In this document: one piece after another, positions 1 to 5,672 of the stretch | Layout: each line of letters begins with the position of its first letter | Numbering within the stretch: position 1 is the first letter of the stretch | Notes under the pieces: generated by a model | Databases searched by the model: none | What the model saw: the letters and a program-made list of their open reading frames with translations, nothing else | Told to the model about the DNA's origin: nothing | Made by a program: the position numbers and the translations under genes | Assembly (NCBI GenBank): GCA_903881535.1 | Contig: CAIRTT010000525.1 | Location: 1 to 5,870, forward strand | Direction: 5' to 3' | DNA: 5,870 nucleotides | Origin: an uncultured Armatimonadota bacterium | Lineage (GTDB): Bacteria; Armatimonadota; Armatimonadia; Armatimonadales; Armatimonadaceae

Positions 1-87
1 CGCCTCCGGGAAGCCAAAGATCGCGGGGTAATCAAGCGGTTTGAGTCCCTGCGTAAACTCGAATCTGGAAACCCGTTTCGGTCGTAA
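1..87 (+). CDS. C-terminal end of an unidentified protein (partial, runs off left edge)
   Basis: Frame 1 is open from the window edge to a TAA at 85-87 and gives 28 residues ending in SGNPFRS. The other two plus-strand frames close within the first 45 bases. The tail is strongly basic and polar (RLREAKDRGVIKRFESLRK), helical-looking, with no membrane segment. It does not match the C-terminal ends I know for the other futalosine enzymes (MqnC, MqnD, MqnE), so I assign no function. It is followed by a 56-nt gap before mqnL with no terminator hairpin, so co-transcription with the mqn genes is possible. Too little is visible to be sure that it is a real gene. Confidence 0.5.
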   Translation, partial: RLREAKDRGVIKRFESLRKLESGNPFRS

Positions 88-143
88 ATGCATAGGAGAC
101 AGGTACACTTACATCGGTTTGTGAAAAAAGGTGCAATGTAGCC

Positions 144-1619
144 ATGCCATTCGATGGGACGCTTGATTTTGTTCGTGCGCTGGAAGCAGAAGGGGAGCTT
201 AGGCGGATTTCCGTCGCAGTGGACCCTGTGCTTGAGATGACGGCGATGGCGGACCGGCTGGTGAAAAGCAATGGTCCAGCAGTTGTTTTCGAGAATGCAG
301 CTGGCTCAGTATTCAGTGTCGCAATCGGTATGTATGGGTCTGATAAGCGTATGGCGATGGCCCTTGGCGTAACGTCGTTGGATGAGGCTGCAAAGCGCAT
401 CGCTGATTTAGTTGCGTTGCCATCCTCGATGCCTCCGACAATGCTAGGAAAAGCGATGTTGCTCCCGGGGCTTGCTAAAATCGGCAGGGACGCCGCACCA
501 CGTATTGTTGGCAAGGGGAGATGCCAGGACATCGTCTGGCAAGGGGATGACGTAAAACTCACGGCGCTTCCTGTGCTAAAGTGTTGGCCGCTGGATGGAG
601 GACGCTTCATCACACTCCCAATGGTTTTCACGAAAGATCCTGTTACTGGAAATCGTAATGTTGGGATGTACCGCGTTCAGGTCTACGATGACAAAACGGC
701 GGGTATGCATTGGCAACGACACAAAGTTGGAAGTCGTCACCATGCGGAATATGAAGCGCAAAACAAACCAATTCCTATCGCGGTAGCCTTGGGTGGCGAC
801 CCCTGCTATGCGTATGCTGCGACCGCACCGCTCCCGGATGGCATCGATGAAATGGCATTCGCGGGCTTCCTCCGAAAAAAGCCAGTCGACATGGTCCGCT
901 GCAAAACAGTCGACATTGAAGTTCCCGCAGATTGTGATTTTGTCTTGGAAGGCTTTGTCGCTCCTGGCGAGCGACGGATTGAAGGACCCTTTGGAGACCA
1001 CACAGGGTTTTATACGCTCGAAGAGCCTTACCCTGTTTTTCATATCACGGCGATAACGATGCGCTCGGATGCGATCTATCCTGCGACGATTGTTGGGCGT
1101 CCTCCGATGGAGGATGGCTGGCTGGGTAAGGCAACGGAACGCTTGTTCCTTCCGCTTGTCAGGCTGTTTGTACCGGAAATCATCGACTACAACCTTCCAG
1201 TAGAAGGCACTTTTCACCATGTCGCCATCGTAAAGATTCGCAAGCGATTCCCAGGCCACGCCCGGAAGGTGATGCATGCACTCTGGGGACTGGGCCAAAT
1301 GATGTTCTCGAAGATCATCATTGTTGTTGATGAGTCCGTTGATGTACAAAACCTTGGTGAAGTCCTCTGGGCTGTATCAAACAACATCGATCCGCAGCGC
1401 GATACCGAGTTTGTGATGGGGCCGATCGATGTCCTTGACCATGCGGCACGTGTAATGGGCTACGGCAGTAAAATGGGTATCGATGCGACCCGGAAACTCC
1501 CGGAAGAGGGATTCAATCGGGAATGGCCACCGGTTATCGAGATGACTCCTGATGTTCAAGCTAAGGCGGATGCTCTGCTAATCAAGCTTGGACTAATGTC
1601 AGGGCTTGAAAAGTCATGA
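144..1619 (+). CDS. mqnL: MqnL, UbiD-family prFMN-dependent decarboxylase of the futalosine menaquinone pathway
   Basis: This 491-residue protein has the usual length and layout of UbiD decarboxylases. Visible family marks are NVGMYR (172-177), which carries the Asn and Arg of the prenyl-FMN/metal site; HKVGSRHH (193-200); EGPFGDHTGFY (280-290), whose E280 and D285 together with R177 match the E-R-E/D catalytic triad; GRPPMEDGWLGKATER (318-333); and the C-terminal GSKMGIDATRK (441-451). The Asp at 285 is the UbiD-like form, unlike the Glu of fungal Fdc1. From its neighbours MqnM, MqnP and MqnA, the inferred job is removal of the ring carboxylate from prenylated 1,4-dihydroxy-6-naphthoate. This is the naphthoate counterpart of the ubiquinone UbiD step. 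ATG at 144 is the first in-frame start after a TAG at 93-95. A modest AAGG (128-131) lies 12 nt upstream. The last codons overlap mqnM by 4 nt. The family is clear; the exact substrate rests on context. Confidence 0.9.
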   Translation: MPFDGTLDFVRALEAEGELRRISVAVDPVLEMTAMADRLVKSNGPAVVFENAAGSVFSVAIGMYGSDKRMAMALGVTSLDEAAKRIADLVALPSSMPPTMLGKAMLLPGLAKIGRDAAPRIVGKGRCQDIVWQGDDVKLTALPVLKCWPLDGGRFITLPMVFTKDPVTGNRNVGMYRVQVYDDKTAGMHWQRHKVGSRHHAEYEAQNKPIPIAVALGGDPCYAYAATAPLPDGIDEMAFAGFLRKKPVDMVRCKTVDIEVPADCDFVLEGFVAPGERRIEGPFGDHTGFYTLEEPYPVFHITAITMRSDAIYPATIVGRPPMEDGWLGKATERLFLPLVRLFVPEIIDYNLPVEGTFHHVAIVKIRKRFPGHARKVMHALWGLGQMMFSKIIIVVDESVDVQNLGEVLWAVSNNIDPQRDTEFVMGPIDVLDHAARVMGYGSKMGIDATRKLPEEGFNREWPPVIEMTPDVQAKADALLIKLGLMSGLEKS

Positions 1620-2209
1620 TGGGGAGTCCAACGCGGGTGATTCTTGGTATCACGGGTGCGAGCGGCGTACTTTACGGCTTGCGCTCCCTCGAAAAGCTGG
1701 TTCACCTGGCGGATGAAATACAGGTCATAGCGAGTGCAAATGTTCAGGACATCATCCGGACAGAACTGGATGACCATGCTCCTACGATTGAGGCCTTTCT
1801 GGAACAACTAGGCAGCTTCAAGGCAGATGTACGTGTCTGTAATCCAAAGTCCTATTTTGAGCCACCTGCATCCGGCAGTTACAGGCACTGCGGGATGCTG
1901 ATTGCACCGTGTTCAATGGGGACGCTTGGACGGATTGCAGCGGGAACATCCGATGACCTGATGTGCCGCGCGGCGGATGTCTGTCTTAAGGAGCGTCGAA
2001 AACTGGTTTTGCTCGCCCGGGAAACGCCTCTGTCATTGATTCACTTACGGAATATGACAGCCGTGACAGAAGCTGGAGCCATTGTCTTACCGGCGTGTCC
2101 GAGTTTCTACCACAAGCCAGCGACGCTCATGGATGCCATCGATACCGTCGTTGATCGGGCACTTGCGCAGCTTGGCCTCCAGACAGCATCAAAGGAATGG
2201 ATGAAGTAG
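1616..2209 (+). CDS. mqnM: MqnM, UbiX-family flavin prenyltransferase (prenyl-FMN synthase)
   Basis: The enzyme joins a dimethylallyl group to reduced FMN, giving the prFMN cofactor that the adjacent MqnL decarboxylase needs. The 197 residues carry the whole UbiX pattern: a Rossmann-like FMN-binding GITGASG (11-17), SGS (86-88), APCSMGTLGRIAAGTSDDL (97-115), KERRKLVLLARETPLS (125-140) followed by IHLRNM (142-147), and PSFYHKP (162-168) near the C-terminus. Length is normal for the family. The start is ATG at 1616, overlapping the mqnL stop as ATGA. A second ATG directly follows at 1619, so the true start is one of the two. AGGG at 1601-1604 is a plausible ribosome site, spaced about 11 nt. 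The overlap suggests coupled translation with MqnL, which fits a cofactor-maker/cofactor-user pair. The stop codon abuts the mqnP start. Confidence 0.92.
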   Translation: MMGSPTRVILGITGASGVLYGLRSLEKLVHLADEIQVIASANVQDIIRTELDDHAPTIEAFLEQLGSFKADVRVCNPKSYFEPPASGSYRHCGMLIAPCSMGTLGRIAAGTSDDLMCRAADVCLKERRKLVLLARETPLSLIHLRNMTAVTEAGAIVLPACPSFYHKPATLMDAIDTVVDRALAQLGLQTASKEWMK

Positions 2210-3079
2210 ATGTCAGCTGCCGCTTCAGTCGGGGGCAAAGTCCACGACCTGATGAATCTGATTCGGTTTGAGCACACGCTTTTTGCGCTTCCATTTGCGG
2301 CTGCGGGTGCTCTCCTCGGAGCGAATGGCCTTCCTACCCTCCGTCAAGCTGGCTTGATTCTGTTATGTATGGTCAGTGCGCGCAGTGCCGCTATGGCTTA
2401 TAACCGAATTGTTGACCGTGATATTGATGCACGTAATCCCAGAACGGCCGCGCGAGAAATACCGGCTGGGAAAATCACAGTTCTGTTTGCATCGATCTTT
2501 ACGGCAGTCATGGCCATTTTGTTTATGCTAGGGGCATATTTTCTCAACCCTCTTGCAGCAATACTTTCGCCGGTTGCACTTGTTATCGTCTTTGGATACT
2601 CGCATGCAAAGCGTGTTTCTGCATCAGCGCACGCGTGGCTTGGTGTTGCGCTAGCCATTGCGCCAGTGGGGGCTTGGATTGCCGTTACGGGGCAGCTTGC
2701 TTTAGCTCCGATGGTTCTTGCAGCAGCAGTCATCTGCTGGCTAATTGGCTTTGACACATTGTATGCGCTTCAGGATCTCGACTTCGATCGCGAGGCTGGG
2801 TTGCATTCTGTGCCTGTTCGTTTCGGCGAGCGAGGGGCCTTAGTTATTGCGCGGATATCTCATGTCGCGATGTTTATAGCGTTATGTTGCCTTCCACTGA
2901 CAACGCACTTGGGATGGCCATATTGGGTGGCTGTTAGCGGAGTGGGGGGGCTACTTGCCTACGAACATGTCGTGATGGATCCATCGGATATCCGTAAAGT
3001 CAATTTGGCGTTTTTTAATTGCAACGTGGCCATCTCATTTCTGTTGATGCTTGGAATCTGGATTTCTCTCTATGTCTGA
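2210..3079 (+). CDS. mqnP: MqnP, UbiA-family polyprenyltransferase (1,4-dihydroxy-6-naphthoate prenylation)
   Basis: An integral membrane prenyltransferase of 289 residues, the family norm. The first Mg-diphosphate motif is N65-xxx-D69-xxx-D73 (in NRIVDRDIDARNPRT). The second is D182-xx-Y185-xxx-D189-xxx-D193 (DTLYALQDLDFD), followed by the typical GLHSVPVRFG (197-206). Nine hydrophobic stretches can be counted, roughly at residues 24-42, 48-64, 91-111, 115-132, 142-159, 165-183, 210-230, 236-256 and 265-289, matching the UbiA fold. With MqnA, MqnL and MqnM alongside, the expected aromatic substrate is 1,4-dihydroxy-6-naphthoate rather than 4-hydroxybenzoate; this is inferred from context, since UbiA proteins look alike. 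The ATG at 2210 directly follows the mqnM TAG, and an AAAGGA (2191-2196) inside the mqnM end is the nearest ribosome-site candidate, somewhat distant at 13 nt. The 3' end overlaps mqnA by 8 nt. Confidence 0.92.
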   Translation: MSAAASVGGKVHDLMNLIRFEHTLFALPFAAAGALLGANGLPTLRQAGLILLCMVSARSAAMAYNRIVDRDIDARNPRTAAREIPAGKITVLFASIFTAVMAILFMLGAYFLNPLAAILSPVALVIVFGYSHAKRVSASAHAWLGVALAIAPVGAWIAVTGQLALAPMVLAAAVICWLIGFDTLYALQDLDFDREAGLHSVPVRFGERGALVIARISHVAMFIALCCLPLTTHLGWPYWVAVSGVGGLLAYEHVVMDPSDIRKVNLAFFNCNVAISFLLMLGIWISLYV

Positions 3080-3857
3080 CCGAACGTATGTGGTTGGGAC
3101 CGTTCCGTACCTGAATGCATGTCCGCTGGTGGACTGGTTTCATTTTAACGGGCAGGACAGGGGAGTGTCGGTTGTCGATGCGGTTCCATCGGACCTTGCG
3201 AACCTGATTTCTCAAGGGGATGTAGCGGTCGGTCTGGTCTCAACCCTTCAGGCGATTCTGCAGCCAGGGATGCACACAATTGATGAAATCGGCGTTGCGG
3301 CGACGGGGTCTGTGGAAAGTGTTCGGCTGTTTTCTAAATGTCCGATAACGTCTGTAGAATCTGTGGCTCTTGATAACAGCAGTAATACATCGAATGTGTT
3401 GCTGCAAATCCTTATGCTAAAGCGGTACGGGATGACCTGCAGCTATGCGCATCACCAACCAGATCTCGCATCTATGACCAAAACATCGGATGCTGCGGTG
3501 CTAATCGGAGACAATGGTTACGCACAAATCGATGCCTATCCGTATGTATATGACCTTGGTCAGGAATGGTTTGACTGGACGGGGCAGCCATTTGTCTATG
3601 CGGTTTGGACATCTAGAAATGTTATTGACCCCAAACTTCGGGACTTGCTCTATCAGGCATGTGACTGGGGAATGAGTAACTTTTCCTACCTGGCAGCAGC
3701 ACGATCTGCGAAGCATGGAACAACAGAAGTGCGTGCATTACACTACTTTAATGAAGTGATGGAGTATCGACTTCAGCAGCATCATCAGGATGGTCTGGCA
3801 CTCTATGCCTCCTATGCAAGAGAGCTAAGAGATTCGTTGGTGATGCATCAATGTTGA
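3072..3857 (+). CDS. mqnA: MqnA, chorismate dehydratase
   Basis: MqnA removes water from chorismate to give 3-[(1-carboxyvinyl)oxy]benzoate, the first committed step of the futalosine route. The 261-residue protein shows the family's periplasmic-binding-protein-like signatures in order: GTVPYLNACPL (9-19), PSDLANLISQGDVAVGLVS (39-57), VESVRLFSK (81-89), LDNSSNTSNVLLQ (100-112), AAVLIGDNG (141-149) and YDLGQEWFDWTGQPFVYAVW (160-179). There is no signal peptide, as expected for a cytoplasmic enzyme. I chose ATG at 3072, which begins MSDRTYVVG and overlaps mqnP by 8 nt. A TTG at 3051 in the same frame would add seven residues, but it lacks a ribosome site and places extra sequence before the usual N-terminus. 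The Shine-Dalgarno for 3072 is weak (GGA at 3060-3062), suggesting translation coupled to mqnP. Its stop codon lies inside an inverted repeat. Confidence 0.94.
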   Translation: MSDRTYVVGTVPYLNACPLVDWFHFNGQDRGVSVVDAVPSDLANLISQGDVAVGLVSTLQAILQPGMHTIDEIGVAATGSVESVRLFSKCPITSVESVALDNSSNTSNVLLQILMLKRYGMTCSYAHHQPDLASMTKTSDAAVLIGDNGYAQIDAYPYVYDLGQEWFDWTGQPFVYAVWTSRNVIDPKLRDLLYQACDWGMSNFSYLAAARSAKHGTTEVRALHYFNEVMEYRLQQHHQDGLALYASYARELRDSLVMHQC

Positions 3858-3861
3858 TGCA
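3844..3861 (+). other. Inverted repeat across the mqnA stop codon
   Basis: TGCATCA (3844-3850) and TGATGCA (3855-3861) are perfect 7-bp arms around a 4-nt loop, ATGT. The mqnA TGA stop lies at the start of the right arm. The preceding bases also make a 10-bp perfect palindrome, TGATGCATCA (3841-3850). No T-tract follows, so it is not a standard intrinsic terminator. A role in mRNA 3' stability or in pairing with the next hairpin is conjecture. Confidence 0.55.
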
Positions 3862-3867
3862 GTTTGG

Positions 3868-3912
3868 GTGGATTTCGGTGATGGGGTGACTGAAATACAT
3901 CATCGAATCCAC
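3868..3912 (+). other. Long imperfect hairpin downstream of mqnA
   Basis: GTGGATTTCGGTGATG (3868-3883) pairs with CATCATCGAATCCAC (3898-3912). This gives 15 base pairs including one G-U wobble, one bulged T and a 14-nt loop (3884-3897). It starts only 10 nt after mqnA ends. Neither strand has a run of T after it, so a simple Rho-independent terminator is unlikely. It could be an RNA 3'-end or processing structure between mqnA and the small gene at 4004, a protein-binding site, or a copy of a dispersed intergenic repeat. Confidence 0.6.
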
Positions 3913-3988
3913 TGTAAAGGTAAAAGTGTTTCTACGTTGGTGTGTCAAATGGTATAGATGTTGCATCCTTGGATATTGACTACGTTTT

Positions 3989-3996
3989 GGCGGGAG
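3989..3996 (+). promoter_or_regulatory. Ribosome binding site of the small membrane protein gene
   Basis: GGCGGGAG ends 7 nt before the ATG at 4004. It is the best-placed Shine-Dalgarno-like sequence on the plus strand here and the main support for the small gene being translated. No convincing promoter was found in the 146 nt upstream; a TATAGA at 3953-3958 lacks a good -35 partner. Confidence 0.6.
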
Positions 3997-4003
3997 TTCT
4001 GAA

Positions 4004-4201
4004 ATGTCTGGATCAATTCGAAGTGCAGTCGTGATGTTAAGTGTTGTTGGTGCGGTTGCCGCAGCAGCGACAGTAGCCTATGTCCTTAGGGGCAGTAAGA
4101 AGACGATGGCCTCAGGGTCTGACTCTGTCGATGCACTGGTTAAACGTTGCCATGAGCAGATGGATACGCTTTCAAACCGATTGATGCCTGAAAATGGATG
4201 A
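4004..4201 (+). CDS. Small single-pass membrane protein, function unknown
   Basis: A 65-residue protein not recognised as a named family. Residues 7-28 form one hydrophobic, Ala/Val-rich membrane helix (AVVMLSVVGAVAAAATVAYVL). It is followed by a basic stop-transfer stretch (RGSKK, 29-33), a Ser/Gly-rich linker and a polar, probably amphipathic helix (VDALVKRCHEQMDTLSNRL, 42-60). Under the positive-inside rule the C-terminal part would be cytoplasmic. The layout recalls YtxH-like small membrane proteins, but the resemblance is in architecture only. Support for a real gene comes from the well-placed ribosome site, the coherent membrane topology and a strong terminator 47 nt after the TGA. It sits 146 nt after mqnA in the same direction, so it may be the last gene of the mqn transcript or have its own promoter. 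There is no evidence for a role in menaquinone synthesis. Confidence 0.68.
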   Translation: MSGSIRSAVVMLSVVGAVAAAATVAYVLRGSKKTMASGSDSVDALVKRCHEQMDTLSNRLMPENG

Positions 4202-4247
4202 CTTGTCTGATATTCGGGGTCGTTTGAGTTTTCCCTAAAATACTTGT

Positions 4248-4276
4248 AGGTCGGGTTTCCCCCGGCCTTTTTTTTT
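4248..4276 (+). terminator. Intrinsic (Rho-independent) terminator of the plus-strand operon
   Basis: AGGTCGGG (4248-4255) pairs with CCCGGCCT (4261-4268), an 8-bp GC-rich stem with one G-U pair and a 5-nt loop, TTTCC. The T-run 4268-4276 (nine T) follows immediately. It acts on plus-strand transcripts only, because no T-run lies on the other side of the stem. It ends the mqn/small-protein block before the convergent minus-strand genes. Confidence 0.92.
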
Positions 4277-4299
4277 GCATAGGCTAATGATGGAAGACC

Positions 4300-4325
4300 A
4301 AAAAACGGATCTTACGGAACGTCCG
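4300..4325 (-). terminator. Weak terminator candidate for the minus-strand operon
   Basis: Read on the minus strand, CGGA (4325-4322) and TCCG (4309-4306) can form a short 4-bp stem followed directly by six T (4305-4300). A second CGGA/TCCG pair with a 3-nt loop (4325-4315) is an alternative. The position, about 50-70 nt after the last minus-strand stop, is right, but the stem is short. The rest of 4277-4372 shows no gene or clear signal. Confidence 0.3.
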
Positions 4326-4372
4326 ATAATGCCTGTTATGTTGCATTTTGAATATGTTAGCGCGCACATCAC

Positions 4373-4996
4373 CTATGATTCTGAACCTGGGTTCATCTCG
4401 GCCATTTGATCCGGAAAGTTTCCACGCTCTGCCCAGAGAATGCTCTTCCCGACATGACGACTAATCAGATTCGCAATATCCCTCGCCATCTGCTCGTCGT
4501 ACACCTCAACAAGCTCGAAGATATTTCCATCCGCGTAATCGATTGACACGGATGTCAGACTCTTGCGGTCCGTGTCCTGACTGTCTGTCAATCGGATGTA
4601 GTCCAGCTTCGTCAATGCTGACAGTCGTTTATTTCCTGACAAAAATTCATTTCTCGTTTTGTCAAATGTGACCTGCCGAACAGGCCGCAGGACGTAAACG
4701 AGAAAGATTGGAAGTCCGATGAACGTGACGATTGTCGACACAAGCCATAGAAAGCCGAAATGGTTACCAGATGGGCTGAAAAAGTCACTGGCATCGCGTG
4801 ACACCGTCTTCCGCGAAACAATCGCAAGCATCGCTAGAACAAAGTTACAAAACAGGGTGAACGCCACGAGACTGCACCCATTGACATTCATATAGCCTGG
4901 AGCTCGCAAGGATAGCCGCAGAATGCTGGGGGTATGCAACACATCCAGAATTAACTCAGGAGAAACGTTAAACTGAGTAGGTGTGTTATCGGACAT
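4373..4996 (-). CDS. Two-helix membrane protein with PH-like C-terminal domain, function unknown
   Basis: A 207-residue protein whose name I do not recognise. A polar N-terminus (1-38) is followed by two membrane helices, about 41-61 and 80-103, so both termini should face the same side. The C-terminal soluble region, about 104-186, reads as a compact beta-rich domain closed by a helix. It has VRQVTFDKTRNEFLSG, KLDYIRLTDSQ, a strand around VSIDYADGNIFELVEV, then MARDIANLISRHVGKSI. This order resembles the bacterial PH-like domains of many small membrane proteins, but the assignment is by pattern only. I chose ATG at 4996, which overlaps the ABC ATPase gene by 11 nt. An in-frame GTG at 5026 would add ten residues with no ribosome site. 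A GGTGGA lies 14 nt upstream of the ATG, longer than ideal, so translation is probably coupled. Its position makes it a likely accessory subunit or partner of the transporter. Confidence 0.75.
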   Translation of the reverse strand: MSDNTPTQFNVSPELILDVLHTPSILRLSLRAPGYMNVNGCSLVAFTLFCNFVLAMLAIVSRKTVSRDASDFFSPSGNHFGFLWLVSTIVTFIGLPIFLVYVLRPVRQVTFDKTRNEFLSGNKRLSALTKLDYIRLTDSQDTDRKSLTSVSIDYADGNIFELVEVYDEQMARDIANLISRHVGKSILWAERGNFPDQMAEMNPGSES

Positions 4997-5660
4997 TGGA
5001 TGGTTGGTCGTCCACCAGGTATCCACCTATCAAATGATGAATAACATCCGCCCCCTTAAGCATGTCTGCATCATGGGTCACCACAATAACGGTGTGATCC
5101 ACCGCCCAGTCGGCCAGCGCGCTCATCACCTTATAGCCATTATCCTTGTCCAATGCCGCCGTTGGCTCATCCGCAAACACAATGTCAGGATTGCCAATCA
5201 AGGCTCGCGCCACAGCGACACGCTGTCTCTCACCGCCAGACAGCATCGATGGATACTTGTCCCCCATCCCGTCAAGACCTAGATATGAGAGCAGGGATTC
5301 AGCCTTCTGAACGGATGCAGACAGCTCATCAGGATTAATTCCAACAAGGATGTTCTCAAGGGCTGTCAAATAGTTCAGCAGAAAGGGTTGCTGAAACACA
5401 AAACCAAACTTTTGGCTCCGCAGACGCGCACATGCAGAATCTGACATATTGGTGATCGATGTGCCATCTAGCTCAACATTTCCAGTAGTCGGTGACTTGA
5501 GGCCGCACAGGATGTACAGCAGGGATGACTTCCCCGAACCGCTTGGCCCCATGATTCCGTGGAGTTTGTTAGGCGAAAAATCCAGACTAACGCCTCTTAG
5601 CGCATGCGTGATGCGGGTCGCTTCAACGTAATCGAGGCAAATATCATTGCATGACAGCAT
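4986..5660 (-). CDS. ABC transporter ATP-binding protein, LolD/MacB/FtsE class
   Basis: The 224-residue ATPase subunit energises a membrane partner, here the FtsX-type permease encoded just upstream. All nucleotide-site motifs are present: Walker A GPSGSGKSS (38-46), Q-loop at FQQP (89-92), signature LSGGERQR (140-147), Walker B DIVFADE (159-165) with catalytic E165, D-loop ALD (169-171) and H-loop H196 in VVTHD. The stretch RLRSQKFGFVFQQ (79-91) and the block TALENI (99-104) are typical of the LolD/MacB/DevA group, which works with FtsX-like permeases and mechanically moves lipoproteins, peptides or other envelope substrates instead of importing solutes. Its length, without extra domains, fits that class. 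The ATG at 5660 has a good AGGTGGA ribosome site spaced 5 nt. Which member of the group this is (LolD, MacB-like or DevA-like) cannot be settled from the ATPase alone, so no symbol is given. Confidence 0.95.
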   Translation of the reverse strand: MLSCNDICLDYVEATRITHALRGVSLDFSPNKLHGIMGPSGSGKSSLLYILCGLKSPTTGNVELDGTSITNMSDSACARLRSQKFGFVFQQPFLLNYLTALENILVGINPDELSASVQKAESLLSYLGLDGMGDKYPSMLSGGERQRVAVARALIGNPDIVFADEPTAALDKDNGYKVMSALADWAVDHTVIVVTHDADMLKGADVIHHLIGGYLVDDQPSNVR

Positions 5661-5665
5661 TAGAA

Positions 5666-5672
5666 TCCACCT
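5666..5672 (-). promoter_or_regulatory. Ribosome binding site of the ABC ATPase gene, overlapping the permease stop
   Basis: AGGTGGA on the minus strand (5672-5666) ends 5 nt before the ATG at 5660, and its AG is shared with the permease TAG stop (5673-5671). Ribosomes ending on the permease would be placed directly on this site, so the two subunits are likely made in a coupled ratio. Confidence 0.75.

Noticed and set aside
32..1349. Two long minus-strand reading frames (199 and 257 codons) antisense to mqnL
   Set aside because: They lie opposite a well-supported UbiD gene whose conserved motifs run through the whole span. Their translations show no recognisable domain and look like low-complexity mirror reading.
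3051..3071. TTG at 3051 as an earlier mqnA start, adding seven residues
   Set aside because: It has no ribosome site and extends past the usual MqnA N-terminus, which begins a few residues before the VPYLN motif. ATG at 3072 fits better.
144..3079. Reading the UbiD/UbiX/UbiA trio as ubiquinone genes or as a phenolic-acid decarboxylase (Fdc/Pad) set
   Set aside because: The directly overlapping mqnA gene marks futalosine-type menaquinone synthesis. The polyprenyltransferase neighbour also argues against a free phenolic-acid decarboxylase.
3748..3966. 72-codon minus-strand frame over the mqnA end and the following gap
   Set aside because: Half of it is antisense to mqnA and the rest crosses the hairpin region. 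It has no ribosome site or recognisable protein pattern.
3953..3981. Promoter for the small gene (TATAGA at 3953, TTGACT at 3976)
   Set aside because: TATAGA has no matching -35 at the right spacing, and TTGACT has no -10 downstream before the ATG.
4997..5026. GTG at 5026 as the start of the PH-like membrane protein
   Set aside because: There is no Shine-Dalgarno at proper spacing, and it would make a 41-nt overlap with the ATPase gene. ATG at 4996 gives the more usual short overlap.
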